DNA of 64,000 nt. Source: Rhodoferax sp. AJA081-3. GTDB taxonomy: Bacteria; Pseudomonadota; Gammaproteobacteria; Burkholderiales; Burkholderiaceae_C. This document shows, in pieces, positions 34,303 through 43,934 of the stretch. A program made the translations under genes and the position numbers. Position 1 is the first letter of the stretch. Every line of letters begins with the position of its first letter. The stretch covers positions 4,960,001 to 5,024,000 of the forward strand of contig NZ_CP059068.1 of NCBI RefSeq assembly GCF_017798165.1. Reading direction: 5' to 3'. The notes beneath the pieces were generated by a model that was not told where the DNA came from, did not search any database, and saw only the letters and a program-made list of their open reading frames with translations.

Positions 34303-34704
34303 ATGAGCATTTTCAGCAGCATCCTCTCCAAACTCGGCTTCGGCGACAAAAATGCAGACGCCGTGGCAGCAGCCACCACGCCCACGCCCGCATCGCAAGC
34401 GGCGCCGGCTGCGCCCGTGGCGCCCGCCCCCGTTGCCATCAGCGAGGTGGATGTAGTGGCCAACCTGGCCAAACTGGCCGCAGCCCACGCCGAAAAACTG
34501 AACTGGAAAACTTCCATCGTGGACCTGCTCAAGTTGCTGGGTCTGGACAGCAGCCTGGCCGTGCGCAAAGAGCTGGCTATTGAACTGGGTTGCCCGGCAG
34601 ACAAGATGGGTGATTCGGCCCAGATGAACATGTGGCTGCACAAGACCGTGCTGCAAAAGCTGGCGGCCAACGGCGGCAACATCCCCGCCGATTTGCTGAA
34701 CTAA
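34303..34704 (+). CDS. DUF3597 family protein
   Basis: The 133-residue protein begins MSIFSSILSKLGFGD, followed by an Ala/Pro linker (residues 20-45). The DUF3597 domain then reads SEVDVVANLAKLAAAH and KLNWKTSIVDLLKLLGLDSSLAVRKELAIELG, ending NMWLHKTVLQKLAANGGNIP. The domain resembles KfrB/LysM-free small helical domains of unknown role. A GGACTC sequence lies upstream, and ATG 34303 starts the family N-terminus. Confidence 0.9.
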   Translation: MSIFSSILSKLGFGDKNADAVAAATTPTPASQAAPAAPVAPAPVAISEVDVVANLAKLAAAHAEKLNWKTSIVDLLKLLGLDSSLAVRKELAIELGCPADKMGDSAQMNMWLHKTVLQKLAANGGNIPADLLN

Positions 34705-34720
34705 TCTGGCAGGAGGGCCG

Positions 34721-35104
34721 CTACAGGCCCAGTGGCAAGGGCGCCATCACCCGCAGGGCAAACTGGTCCTTGAAGGTGATGGTCCAGAACACCGGATCGT
34801 GCGGTGTGTTGGGTGTAATGGAGGCAATGTTGTGCTCGTAGATGTGCACCACACTTTCACCCTCGGGCGGCGCACCGGCATGGTAGTGCCGGTAGGCACC
34901 AAACGATCCCGGCAACGCCTCCAGCACGTGCTGGAGGGATTCGACAACCCGAATGCCTTGCTCCGTCTGGCCGAATACCTGGATCAGCGTCTGCCCCACC
35001 TGGTGTTCGGTCGTCGCCTCGACAAACAGCACGGCCCCTGAGTTGATATGCACCGCCTCAGGCGTGGGTGGGTTGGTCGCGCGAAGGAGTTGGATGATGG
35101 GCAT
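34721..35104 (-). CDS. Hypothetical protein
   Basis: The 127-residue, probably cytoplasmic protein has no recognised family. It has strand-rich stretches (INSGAVLFVEATTEHQ, SVVHIYEHNIASI, PVFWTITFKDQFALRVMAP) and a central helix (ESLQHVLEALPG). Frame use and the lack of stop codons support coding. The ribosome site before ATG 35104 is poor. It is convergent with the DUF3597 gene (16 bases between stops). Confidence 0.55.
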   Translation of the reverse strand: MPIIQLLRATNPPTPEAVHINSGAVLFVEATTEHQVGQTLIQVFGQTEQGIRVVESLQHVLEALPGSFGAYRHYHAGAPPEGESVVHIYEHNIASITPNTPHDPVFWTITFKDQFALRVMAPLPLGL

Positions 35105-35239
35105 GGCGGTGGTTCGCAGGTATTGGGTTGGGTTGCATCATGTGAATAGGCAACCGCCCGGTCTGTGCGCTGGCAAACACTCTATCCATCCCCACCGCGC
35201 ATCAGCGCTTTCTGGCCGAGATGGTTCCGTTCTCGATTT

Positions 35240-35368
35240 TCACCACCAGGTTATGGCGCATGGGTTGTCCTGGTAAGCTACCTTACCATCTTGCTCACAC
35301 TTGTAGACCGTGGCAAAGGCGCAGTGCTGTGTGAGTGCTAACAGCAGCAGAAGCCAGAAACGGTGCAT
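35240..35368 (-). CDS. Small exported DUF4124-like protein, probably frameshifted
   Basis: The 42-residue product starts with a signal peptide (MHRFWLLLLLALTQHCAFA). The sequence TVYKCEQDGKVAYQDNPC follows, the typical N-terminal pattern of DUF4124 proteins. After the cysteine the frame ends at TGA (35240). Another frame on the same strand carries on as MRHNLVVKIENGTISARKR to a stop at 35202-35204. A single-base change may therefore have broken a longer gene. AAAGG lies about 7 bases before the ATG. The remaining part of the 300-base spacer (35105-35406) shows no other gene. Confidence 0.42.
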   Translation of the reverse strand: MHRFWLLLLLALTQHCAFATVYKCEQDGKVAYQDNPCAITWW

Positions 35369-35406
35369 GGAAAACCTTTGTGTGTATGTGAAGGCGCGGT
35401 GTGCTG

Positions 35407-37500
35407 TCAGAGCGCCACCACCTCCCGTTTAAATGCCGCAGCATCCAGCGGTTGCGCTGCAGCGTCTAACTCCCGCGCCGCCCTGTGCCCCGCATACACC
35501 GCAGCCGCCACCGTGCCCGGTGCGTGCGCATCGCCCACACACTGTACCGTCTTGACCCCAGCCCCTTGCCACTGCGATTGCCGCGCCTGCAGCGCAGTAA
35601 ACAGGTCGTCCACCGGGTCGCGCATGGTGACCAGCAGCACGCTGGCACAGTGCAGCGGCGTGCGGGCATCGGTGTAGGTGTTGGCCAACTCCACATCCAG
35701 GCCACCATCCACCGCGGCGGATACGCTGGCGATAGACGTGGTTGTCTGAATCTTCACCCCCATTTTCAGCAAGCCCGACTGGATACGCTGCTGCTCCATC
35801 GTCATATCCGTGAACTCGGACACCTTGACCGATGGTGTAACCAGAAACACCGCCAGCCCTTGTTTGCGCAAACGCTCGGCCAGCGCACCGGCCATGTAGT
35901 AGTGGTCGTCGTCATAGACCAGCACGGGGGAGGGCAGTGTTGCACCGGCAAATACATCGTCGGGGCTGAATACTTTGGGCGCTACGTCCGCGTGTGCGAC
36001 GCCCTTGATGGCCGTACGGTGCTGGCGACCCAATCCGTCCTTGCGCCAGCGCGCGCCGGTGGCGATGAAGACGCGGTTGAAGCCAAACTCCAACACTTCA
36101 TCTGCGCTGAGATGGCTGTCCAGGTAGAGGTTGACGTTGGTCATCTTCTGGATCTGCAGCATGCGGTGGTCGGCCACACGCATCCAGGTGGCCAGGCCGG
36201 GCAGGGCTGCATCGTGGATGAGCCTGCCACCCACGCGGGTGCCGGCATCTGCCAGAGCGACCTCATAACCCCGTTGGCCCAAGGCGCGGGTCAGCTCCAG
36301 GCCGGTGGGGCCGGCGCCTACGACCAGCACGGTGTCCTTGGACTGCGCGGGTGTGATGCGCTCCGGGTGCCAGCCTTTGCGCCACTCTTCACCCATGGTG
36401 GGGTTCTGTGTGCAGCGAATCGGCACGCTGAGGTTGTCGCCGGTTACACAGATATTGCAGCCTATACATTCGCGGATATCGTCGAAACGGCCTTCCTCAA
36501 TCTTGCGCGGCAGAAAGGGGTCTGCAATCGAAGGGCGGGCCGCACCAATCAAATCCATTACGCCACGTTTGATGGCCGAGACCATGGCGTCGGGTGATGT
36601 GTAACGGCCCACACCCACCACCGGCTTGGTGGTCAGCGACTTCACATGGGCGATGTACTGCTCTTGGTATCCCTCTTGCGAAAAGCGTGCGGTCTGGCTG
36701 TCGTTGGACCAGTCGGCGATGTTGACGTCCCACAAATCCGGTAGCTCGGCGAGCATGGCAATGGCATCGCGGCCTTCGTTCTCGGATGTGATGCCCAGCG
36801 GCCCCAGCAGTTGGTCCACGGCCAGACGAACGGCCACGGCGCAGCGGTCGCCTACGGCGTCCTTCGTGTCTTCTATCAGCTCGCGCAAAAAGCGCACACG
36901 GTTCTCCAGGCTGCCGCCGTACTCATCTGTGCGGCGGTTGGTGCGGCGCGAGAGGAAATGCATGGGCAGGCCCAGGTCATGCCCGGCGTACACATACACG
37001 ATGTCAAAACCTGCATCACGCGCGCGCAGTGCGGCGGCGCGGTGCCAGCGGCGCACGTTCGCAATGTCGGCCTTGTCCATGCTGCGCGCCTGGATGGGGT
37101 CGGTCGCCTTGACTGGCGTGTGGGATGGCGCCATCGGTATCTCGCGGCTGTAGCGGTTGGGGGTGGCGTAGCCATTGAAGAAGAGCTCGGCCCCGGCCAA
37201 CGCGCCATGGGCATGGCAGGCATCCGTCATCAGGCGTTGTGCGGGGATGTCGCTGTCATCCCACAGGCGGCCTTCAAAATGTGGCGCGATTTCGGAGAAG
37301 GGGCTGATCTCGATTTCTTCGGTGCACACCACGCCCCAGCCGCCCTCGGCCTTGACACCACGCATGGCCGCCAGCGACTGCGGTTTGCCGTGGCCCATGC
37401 CGTTGCAGTGGGGCACCTGGTAGAAGCGGTTCTTGGTGGTGACGGGGCCGATCTGGACCGGCTCAAAGAGGATGTTGTATCGAGGGTCGCGCTGGGTCAT
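35407..37500 (-). CDS. TMADH-family iron-sulfur flavoprotein oxidoreductase, substrate unknown
   Basis: The 697-residue protein closely follows the trimethylamine/histamine dehydrogenase layout. The FMN barrel starts at residue 10 with FYQVPHC, carrying the cysteine (C32) that binds 6-S-cysteinyl FMN in TMADH. YVYAGHD keeps the active-site tyrosine and histidine, and IADWSND keeps one bowl tryptophan. The 4Fe-4S cluster is CIGCNIC...C. An ADP/FAD-type dinucleotide domain follows (VVGAGPTGLEL). Two other aromatic bowl positions of TMADH (Tyr60, Trp355) are not conserved (EEIE, GDNL). The substrate therefore probably differs, e.g. an N-methylated or amine compound. No electron-transfer flavoprotein gene is adjacent. 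Confidence 0.85.
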   Translation of the reverse strand: MTQRDPRYNILFEPVQIGPVTTKNRFYQVPHCNGMGHGKPQSLAAMRGVKAEGGWGVVCTEEIEISPFSEIAPHFEGRLWDDSDIPAQRLMTDACHAHGALAGAELFFNGYATPNRYSREIPMAPSHTPVKATDPIQARSMDKADIANVRRWHRAAALRARDAGFDIVYVYAGHDLGLPMHFLSRRTNRRTDEYGGSLENRVRFLRELIEDTKDAVGDRCAVAVRLAVDQLLGPLGITSENEGRDAIAMLAELPDLWDVNIADWSNDSQTARFSQEGYQEQYIAHVKSLTTKPVVGVGRYTSPDAMVSAIKRGVMDLIGAARPSIADPFLPRKIEEGRFDDIRECIGCNICVTGDNLSVPIRCTQNPTMGEEWRKGWHPERITPAQSKDTVLVVGAGPTGLELTRALGQRGYEVALADAGTRVGGRLIHDAALPGLATWMRVADHRMLQIQKMTNVNLYLDSHLSADEVLEFGFNRVFIATGARWRKDGLGRQHRTAIKGVAHADVAPKVFSPDDVFAGATLPSPVLVYDDDHYYMAGALAERLRKQGLAVFLVTPSVKVSEFTDMTMEQQRIQSGLLKMGVKIQTTTSIASVSAAVDGGLDVELANTYTDARTPLHCASVLLVTMRDPVDDLFTALQARQSQWQGAGVKTVQCVGDAHAPGTVAAAVYAGHRAARELDAAAQPLDAAAFKREVVAL

Positions 37501-37522
37501 GGCGGGGCAAAAAAGCTACCGA

Positions 37523-37927
37523 TTATGGCGTGCCGTTTTTGCAGTATTTTTGGAACAGTTCGTCCGCCGTGGTGTGCAGGCCTTCGGCCCGCTCTGCGTC
37601 GGTGGGGGTGTCGATCAGGCGCAGCAGGTCTACGGATATGCCGTGGGCCAGATCGCCCGATTCGCGGACGATGTGGTCCAGCACCACACGTTTCCATTGC
37701 TCGTCTTGCGACTGCAGCACGTAGCGCACATGGGGCACGAGCGGTGCGCCGATGCGGGCCAGAAATGGGATGAAGACTTTGGCCACCGGCCAGCTGGCGT
37801 CTTCCACCCACTCCAGAATTTCACCCAGCACGGGCGCGACCGCAGGGTGGCCCAGAGCGACCAGTTTTTTGGCCTTGTCGGTCTCGTCTTTGGCCTCGGG
37901 TACGAGGTCGGGCAGGCTACGTGCCAT
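37523..37927 (-). CDS. DUF5071 family HEAT-like protein
   Basis: The 134-residue helical protein matches DUF5071. It begins ARSLPDLVPEAKDETDKAKKL, has the HPAVAPVLGEILEWVEDASWPVAK repeat-like part, then VVLDHIVRESGD and a C-terminal helix. The role is unknown. An AGGAG ribosome site lies 9 bases before ATG 37927. The same frame stays open far upstream to 39577, but that part is antisense to the M61-like gene. It is 22 bases downstream of the TMADH-like gene on the same strand. Confidence 0.88.
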   Translation of the reverse strand: MARSLPDLVPEAKDETDKAKKLVALGHPAVAPVLGEILEWVEDASWPVAKVFIPFLARIGAPLVPHVRYVLQSQDEQWKRVVLDHIVRESGDLAHGISVDLLRLIDTPTDAERAEGLHTTADELFQKYCKNGTP

Positions 37928-38164
37928 AACTTGTGTCTCCTGCTGCAAATCTTGCAATGGGGAATGAAGCACAGATTGGAGGTTAGCCGAATTACCGCCA
38001 GTTGTGGGGGCCAAGCGCAGATTGGTTTGCGGGAGCCCCAGTTTTCTGCAATCCAGACCGCTCGTTTTGCCGTTCGTCATCCGGTTGCGGGCGCGGCGGT
38101 GCAATCCTTTTACAGTGGCGCCCGTTCGTGTCGGCGTGTTGGCCGCCAGGATTAAAAAGGAAAA

Positions 38165-39649
38165 ATGATGAGATTCAAACAACAGATATTTGGCGCTACC
38201 CTGGCGGCATTCATGTCCAGCCAGGCGGCTTGGGCCGCATGGGACCAAAAGCCCAACCACTACCACGTGACCATCACCAACGATGGCAAACGCGCCCACA
38301 TCAAGGCCGATTTGTATGTGGAGGGCAATGAGCTGGCCCTGTTTGGCGTGAGCACCTTGCCCACGCTGAAAAACGGCCAGGGCGATTTCCTGGAGAACAT
38401 CGTGGTGCAAGACATGGCCGGAAAGCCTGTTGCACTCACGGACAAGGGCGAGGCCGAATACGTGGTGGCGGAGGGCGACCGCCGCCTGGCACTGACCTAC
38501 GAGGTGCGCCTGGAACACGCCAAGTACCACTGGCCCGGCGGTGTGGAAGAGGTGCTGTACCACACCGATGAGGGCATCATGGCCGTGGGCCACAGCCTGT
38601 TCCTGGTGCCCGGTGTGGCCATGCCGGGCAAGACCGAGGTGTCGTTCACACTGCCCCAAGGCTGGAAGGCGAATACGCCCTGGCTGGCGGGCAGCAAGCC
38701 CGGTAGCTTTGTGGCCGCGACCCGGCGCGAGCTGGTCAACAACGCCATGTTTTTGGGTACGGCGCACAGCGAGCGTTTTATGGCCGGTGGTGTGGAGCTG
38801 ACGTTGGTGATGGGCAAGCGTTACTGGCCACAAAAGGCCCTGTTCATGGACCTGATGCGCCGCCAGTTGGCCGCGTACCAAACCCTGTTTGGTGGGCCAC
38901 CACGCACCAGCCGTTACCTGGTGGTTATCAACGACGGTGACATCAGCGACGGCGGCGCCTTTGCCGGCAGCTTCAGCCAGATCATCAAGGGTGAGGCGGA
39001 CGCCAGCTCCCGCGTGATCTGGGGTCGCATTGTGGCGCATGAGCTCCTGCATTTCTGGAATGGCCACACGCTGGTGCCGGCCGAGCCGGGCGACGAGTGG
39101 TTCAAGGAAGGTGTGACTGACTACCTGACTTTGATGACCCTGGTGCGCAACCAGGTGATGGACCGCAAATTCCTGCTCAACAACCTGGAGAACCTGCCGC
39201 GCGGCCAGGGTGTGGCGCGCAACCTCATGGGCCTCAAAAGCACGGTACGTGAAGCCGTGAACGACAAACACGGCAATTGGCTGCTGGTGTACGGTGGGGG
39301 CACCATTGCCGCATTGGCGATGGATGTGGAATTGCGCAAAGCGACCCAAGGCAAGGTCGGCATGCCCCAGTTGATGCAGTCGGTGTATGCAGAGTTTGGC
39401 CAACCCGGTAAACGTTACACCCAGGCCGACATCGTGCGCCACGGGCGCAAGCTGGCGGGCATAGACCTGCAGCCCACGCTGGAGCGCATTGTCAACAGCA
39501 CCACATTGCTGGACCTGGAGCCGTTGATGGCCGACATCGGTCTGCGTCTGCACCAGTTCGGCATGCTGGAGACCCATCTGCTGCCCGACCCCAAGGCTAC
39601 GCCCGCAGCGCGTAAGCGGTTTGCAGACATCTTTGGGATGCCTTTGTAA
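38165..39649 (+). CDS. M61-like exported glycyl aminopeptidase family protein
   Basis: The 494-residue protein has a signal peptide (cleavage near QAAWAAWD). An N-terminal beta domain follows, then a zinc peptidase domain with HELLHFWNGH (HEXXH) near residue 293 and the third ligand in WFKEGVTDYLT 18 residues on, as in the M61/M1 clan. It lacks the PDZ domain that many M61 proteins have. It probably acts in the periplasm. AAAGGAAAA precedes the tandem ATG codons at 38165/38168. Confidence 0.85.
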   Translation: MMRFKQQIFGATLAAFMSSQAAWAAWDQKPNHYHVTITNDGKRAHIKADLYVEGNELALFGVSTLPTLKNGQGDFLENIVVQDMAGKPVALTDKGEAEYVVAEGDRRLALTYEVRLEHAKYHWPGGVEEVLYHTDEGIMAVGHSLFLVPGVAMPGKTEVSFTLPQGWKANTPWLAGSKPGSFVAATRRELVNNAMFLGTAHSERFMAGGVELTLVMGKRYWPQKALFMDLMRRQLAAYQTLFGGPPRTSRYLVVINDGDISDGGAFAGSFSQIIKGEADASSRVIWGRIVAHELLHFWNGHTLVPAEPGDEWFKEGVTDYLTLMTLVRNQVMDRKFLLNNLENLPRGQGVARNLMGLKSTVREAVNDKHGNWLLVYGGGTIAALAMDVELRKATQGKVGMPQLMQSVYAEFGQPGKRYTQADIVRHGRKLAGIDLQPTLERIVNSTTLLDLEPLMADIGLRLHQFGMLETHLLPDPKATPAARKRFADIFGMPL

Positions 39650-39681
39650 CTGTGGTGAAGATGCGGCGCGCTTCCTCTATA

Positions 39682-39697
39682 CTGTAAATAACAACAG
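39682..39697 (+). promoter_or_regulatory. LexA (SOS) box upstream of tag
   Basis: CTGT-N8-ACAG matches the classical LexA operator core, and the flanks (TA before, TAT after) extend the palindrome. It lies 67 bases before the tag start. It overlaps a TATACT -10 candidate (39678-39683), so LexA binding would block transcription. Confidence 0.75.
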
Positions 39698-39764
39698 TAT
39701 TTGATTTATTGAGCACCAACGGTATGGTCTGCGTTGGCTGTTCATTGCTTTTTGGAAGTGCTCC

Positions 39765-40427
39765 ATGCTCGACGACACCACTGCGCCAACAGGACTCTTT
39801 ACCGACGACAGCCAGGTCACGCGCTGCGTGTGGTGCCGTGCCACGCCCCATTACCAGCATTACCACGACTTTGAATGGGGCGTGCCCGTACACAACGACG
39901 AACGCCTGTTCGAGAAAATTTGCCTGGAGGGCTTTCAGGCGGGCCTGAGCTGGTTGACCATTCTGAACAAACGCGAGGCCTTTCGCAAAGCCTTTGCCGA
40001 TTTCGACATGGACAAGGTCGCCCAGTTTGATGACAACGACATCAAGCGCCTGGTGCTGGACGCCGGCATTGTGCGCCACCGCGGCAAGATTGCGTCCACC
40101 ATCAACAATGCCCAGCGTGCCCAGGAGCTGCGCAAGGAATTTGGCTCGCTGGCGGCTTACTTCTGGCAGTTCGAGCCGCAGGCAACGACCCGGCCCAGCC
40201 AGATCACACGCCAGACGCTGACCGGCGTGACTACATCACCCGAGTCCATTGCCTTGTCCAAAGATTTGCGCAAGCGCGGCTGGAGCTTTGTGGGGCCTAC
40301 CACCATGTACGCCTTCATGCAGGCCATGGGGCTGGTGAATGACCACCTGGAGGGGTGTGGTGCGCGGAGCAGGGCGTTTGCAGCTCGCACGGCTTTCACC
40401 GTGCCGCGGGTTGTTGCCTCGGGTTAG
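39765..40427 (+). CDS. tag: DNA-3-methyladenine glycosylase I (Tag)
   Basis: The 220-residue protein removes 3-methyladenine from DNA. It has the Tag signature: RCVWCRATPHYQHYHDFEWGVPVHND near the start with zinc-binding C and H, then ICLEGFQAGLSWLTILNKREAFRKAF. The central YFWQF and the late SFVGPTTMYAFMQAMG follow, and the zinc pair HLEGC comes near residue 190. The LexA box upstream suggests SOS control. The C-terminal tail of about 25 residues is basic and extends past the usual E. coli length (187). Confidence 0.95.
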   Translation: MLDDTTAPTGLFTDDSQVTRCVWCRATPHYQHYHDFEWGVPVHNDERLFEKICLEGFQAGLSWLTILNKREAFRKAFADFDMDKVAQFDDNDIKRLVLDAGIVRHRGKIASTINNAQRAQELRKEFGSLAAYFWQFEPQATTRPSQITRQTLTGVTTSPESIALSKDLRKRGWSFVGPTTMYAFMQAMGLVNDHLEGCGARSRAFAARTAFTVPRVVASG

Positions 40428-40460
40428 CAGGGGCAACCACTTACAGATTGATGCCGGGCC

Positions 40461-43400
40461 ATGCAAAAAAAAGAGACATCGTTGGAACAAAAATTCTTCT
40501 CCTGGCTGGTTACCGGGGTGGGGATAGGCTTGGTCATTGTGACGGCGCTGGTTGTCTACGCGCTATCCATGGGAAGAAGCCAATACATTGACGGCGCCAA
40601 AGAGTCTTCCAAAACCATTGCCGATTTGCTGCAGTCCAACCTGCACGCCAGTGTGCGTGACATCGATTTGGCCTTGCGCCAGGCCGAGGTGGAGTTCAGG
40701 CGCCAACATGCAGCGCAGCGGTTCGACACCGAAACCTTCAGCGCCTATGTGCGGGGACTGAAGGAGCGTATTCCCGATGCTGCGTCCATACGTGGTGCCA
40801 ACGCCGACGGGCTGGTGGTCTACGGTGAGGGAGTAGACCTGGCCCGCCCCGTGCAACTGACTGCCAACGCCACCGGCAAGGAAATGTTTGAGCACGCGCA
40901 GGCCGACCGCAACCTGGTGTTTGGACTGCCGGTCAAGTCACGCATATCGGGGCAGTGGGTCTTGCCGGTTGCGCGCGCCCTGAGTTTTGCCGACGGGCGG
41001 TTTGGTGGGCTGGTGTACGCCAACATCAATGTCTCGCAAATTGCCAACCTGTTTTCCGCGATCAGCCAGGGCACCCATGGTGAGATCACGCTGTTTGATG
41101 CCATGCGCCGTGTTTTGCACCAATCGCCCCCACCCGTCCAGGGCGCGGTGGACGGCTTGTTTGAACTGGACCCCGCCATGGAACGGGTGTTGCACAGTGG
41201 CCAGAGTGTTCCGGCCTACCTTGGCCGTGTGGGCACGGGCGACCGGCAACACATCATCAAGGTGAATGCCGTCGCGCCTTATCCGGTGTACTTGGCCGTG
41301 CGTGTGGGGGTGGATGCCGTCTTGGCGCAGTGGAAACACCGTGCGCAATTTTCTGTGTTGTCCCTGCTGGTGCTGTATGTGTTGACAGCCGTGATGCTGC
41401 TGGCCGTCAAACGCTCCATGCACCGCCAGCAGTTGGCACAAGACCAGGTTGTGCGCCAGACCCAGTTGTTGGACGAGGTGATCAACCAGCTGCCGTTTGG
41501 TGTGGTGGCCTACGACGATGAACGCACGCTGCGCCTGTACAACCGCAAGTTTGGCGAGTTGATGCGATACCCGCCAGAGCTGCTCCAGCGCGAGTCGTTG
41601 AACTTCGCCCATGTGGTGCGCTACGGCTATGCGCGTGGTGATTACGGCGATGCCGAGAGTGTGGATGTGGTGCTGAACCGCTTTGTTGGATTGATGGACT
41701 CGCACCAGCCCGTTTTTCTGGAGCGCCATTTGCCCGATGGTCGATGCATCGAACTGCGGGGCATGCCGATATTTAATGGCTGGACGTTATTGACGTATAC
41801 CGATGTTTCTGCGCACAAGGAGTCGGAGCATTCCTTGCAGCTGGCCCGCGATGCCGCAGATGCCGCCAACCAGTTCAAGAGCAATTTTCTGGCCACCATG
41901 AGCCACGAGATACGTACACCCATGAACGGTGTGTTGGGCATGCTCAAGTTGTTGCAGCATACCGAGCTGTCCAGGCGCCAGTTGGACTACACCCAGAAGG
42001 CAGAAGGTGCGACGCGTGCGCTGCTGGGCATCATCAATGACATTCTGGATTTTTCCAAGGTCGAAGCAGGCAAGCTGGAGTTGCACAACGAGCCGGTGGT
42101 GGTGGGGGAGTTGATGCGCGACCTGTCGGTGGTGTTGTCTGCCAATGTGAGTAACAAAGATGTCGAAGTGCTGTTTGCGCTGGCACCCGATGTGCCCGGG
42201 GTCCTGGTATGTGATGCGCTGCGGCTGCGTCAGGTCTTGTTGAATCTGCTGGGCAACGCAATCAAATTCACATCACACGGTGAGGTGGTGCTGGGCATTG
42301 CCGTTGTGGATCGCAATGCTGACCGCGTAATGCTGGAGTTTTCGGTGCGGGATACGGGCATCGGCATACCGGCCGACAAGGTAGACCATATTTTTGAGGC
42401 CTTTCAGCAGGCTGAAACGTCCACCACCCGGCGCTTTGGGGGCACCGGTCTGGGGCTGGCCATCAGCCGGCAGCTGGTGGCCTTGATGGGGGGCAATTTG
42501 GAGCTGACCAGTGCCTTGGGGCAGGGCAGCCGGTTCTCCTTCACGGCCCCGTTTGCATGCGCAGCGCAGAAGGCACCGCCGCAGGTTCCGGCAGGCCGCG
42601 GGCTGCGTGTGCTGATCGTGGATGACAACGCACTGGCGCGCGATGTCCTGCTGGGCATGACCACGTCCATGGGCTGGTTGGTCGACACGCTGGACAGTGG
42701 GGAGGCGGCGATACAGCGATTGGCTGGCGACGCTGCGCCGGGTTACGACCTGGTGTTGATGGATTGGCGCATGCCGGGTTTGGATGGCTGGGAGGCCACG
42801 CGCCAGATACGCCAGCTCAAGCGCAATGGCCAGCCGCCAGTGGTCATCATGGTCACCGCCATGGGGCGGGAACAGTTGGCGGAGCGCGCTAAACAAGAGA
42901 CCGATTTGTTGGACGGTTACCTGGTCAAGCCCATTACCGCGTCCATGCTTTTTGACGCCGTAGCGGACGCCATAGACGAAAAAAACGGTGGGCACCGCCT
43001 GCACCTGCCCCATTCCGCGGGGCAACGTTTGCAGGGCATTCGCTTGCTGGTGGTTGAGGACAACCCGCTGAACCAGCAGATTGCCCAGGAGCTATTGGAG
43101 AGCCATGGTGCGCAGGTCGAAGTGGCGGTCTGTGGGCTGGACGGTGTTGCAAAGGGCCTTGCAGCCCTGCCACCCTTTGACGCCATCTTGATGGACATGC
43201 AAATGCCTGATATCGACGGCCTGGAGGCCACGCGTCGCCTGCGCAGCCATGCGGTCATGCAGACGGTGCCCATCATTGCCATGACGGCCAATGCCATGCC
43301 GGCAGACAAGCAAGCGTGTATGGATGCCGGCATGGTGGACCACATTGCCAAGCCCTTTGATCTGGAAGAATTGCTAACGACCATTCTGCGGCACGTGCAC

Positions 43401-43826
43401 CCGTCTGCCATCCCCCGCGTGGCGACACCGGTAGCGGCGCCTGCTGCTGCCTGGGTTGACATGCAAACGGCCCTCAGCCGGTTGGGCGGCAGCCGCGCGT
43501 TTTATGACAAGGTGGTGGCGTCCTTCCGCAATGAGGCAGTGCAGTATGTGGATGACTTGCAGCGCTTTTTGACCGAGGGTGATTACCACCACGCCATGCA
43601 CCGCGCACACACCCTCAAGGGCTTGGCAGGCACCGTCGGGGCGATGCCCCTGTCGCAGCGGGCGGCGCAGATGGAGTCTGTCCTCAACCCTTGGCAAGAC
43701 GCCGGCACACAGGGCCAGCCCTCGGCGGCCGAGTTGGTGTCCCTGGCAGACCTGCTGCAATCCCTGAAAGAAAACATGGCGCAGACGCTGGCCGCGCTGG
43801 ACCAGTTGCAGCCAGCGTCGTCCTGA
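40461..43826 (+). CDS. Hybrid sensor histidine kinase with two receiver domains and an HPt domain
   Basis: The 1121-residue inner-membrane kinase begins with a membrane helix, then a periplasmic sensing domain of about 250 residues and a second helix near residue 300. A PAS-like domain (about 325-445) follows, then HisKA with the phosphorylated histidine in [11 protein letters not shown] (near residue 481), and an ATPase domain ([20 protein letters not shown]). Two receivers follow, with aspartates in LMDWRMPG (near 767) and LMDMQMPD (near 910). The HPt histidine is in AHTLKG (residue 1050). It is a BarA-like phosphorelay. No response regulator gene is adjacent; the diguanylate cyclase lies just downstream. 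Confidence 0.93.
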   Translation: MQKKETSLEQKFFSWLVTGVGIGLVIVTALVVYALSMGRSQYIDGAKESSKTIADLLQSNLHASVRDIDLALRQAEVEFRRQHAAQRFDTETFSAYVRGLKERIPDAASIRGANADGLVVYGEGVDLARPVQLTANATGKEMFEHAQADRNLVFGLPVKSRISGQWVLPVARALSFADGRFGGLVYANINVSQIANLFSAISQGTHGEITLFDAMRRVLHQSPPPVQGAVDGLFELDPAMERVLHSGQSVPAYLGRVGTGDRQHIIKVNAVAPYPVYLAVRVGVDAVLAQWKHRAQFSVLSLLVLYVLTAVMLLAVKRSMHRQQLAQDQVVRQTQLLDEVINQLPFGVVAYDDERTLRLYNRKFGELMRYPPELLQRESLNFAHVVRYGYARGDYGDAESVDVVLNRFVGLMDSHQPVFLERHLPDGRCIELRGMPIFNGWTLLTYTDVSAHKESEHSLQLARDAADAANQFKSNFLATMSHEIRTPMNGVLGMLKLLQHTELSRRQLDYTQKAEGATRALLGIINDILDFSKVEAGKLELHNEPVVVGELMRDLSVVLSANVSNKDVEVLFALAPDVPGVLVCDALRLRQVLLNLLGNAIKFTSHGEVVLGIAVVDRNADRVMLEFSVRDTGIGIPADKVDHIFEAFQQAETSTTRRFGGTGLGLAISRQLVALMGGNLELTSALGQGSRFSFTAPFACAAQKAPPQVPAGRGLRVLIVDDNALARDVLLGMTTSMGWLVDTLDSGEAAIQRLAGDAAPGYDLVLMDWRMPGLDGWEATRQIRQLKRNGQPPVVIMVTAMGREQLAERAKQETDLLDGYLVKPITASMLFDAVADAIDEKNGGHRLHLPHSAGQRLQGIRLLVVEDNPLNQQIAQELLESHGAQVEVAVCGLDGVAKGLAALPPFDAILMDMQMPDIDGLEATRRLRSHAVMQTVPIIAMTANAMPADKQACMDAGMVDHIAKPFDLEELLTTILRHVHPSAIPRVATPVAAPAAAWVDMQTALSRLGGSRAFYDKVVASFRNEAVQYVDDLQRFLTEGDYHHAMHRAHTLKGLAGTVGAMPLSQRAAQMESVLNPWQDAGTQGQPSAAELVSLADLLQSLKENMAQTLAALDQLQPASS

Positions 43827-43934
43827 GCGTGTTGCGATAGATTTGCTTACGAATTTTCCGGTGCCGCGGGGCCAGGCTTGCGCATACTGGGCCCATCGGA
43901 AGCAGATGCTGGTGCTTGTGGCCAGCGCGTTCAA

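Noticed and set aside
35485..36597. A 370-codon plus-strand frame over the TMADH-like gene
   Set aside because: The opposite strand has the complete flavoprotein; this frame shows no domain.
37928..39577. A 550-codon open stretch on the minus strand ahead of DUF5071
   Set aside because: It is antisense to the M61-like peptidase, which has a signal peptide, a zinc motif and a ribosome site. Open antisense frames are common in this high-GC DNA.
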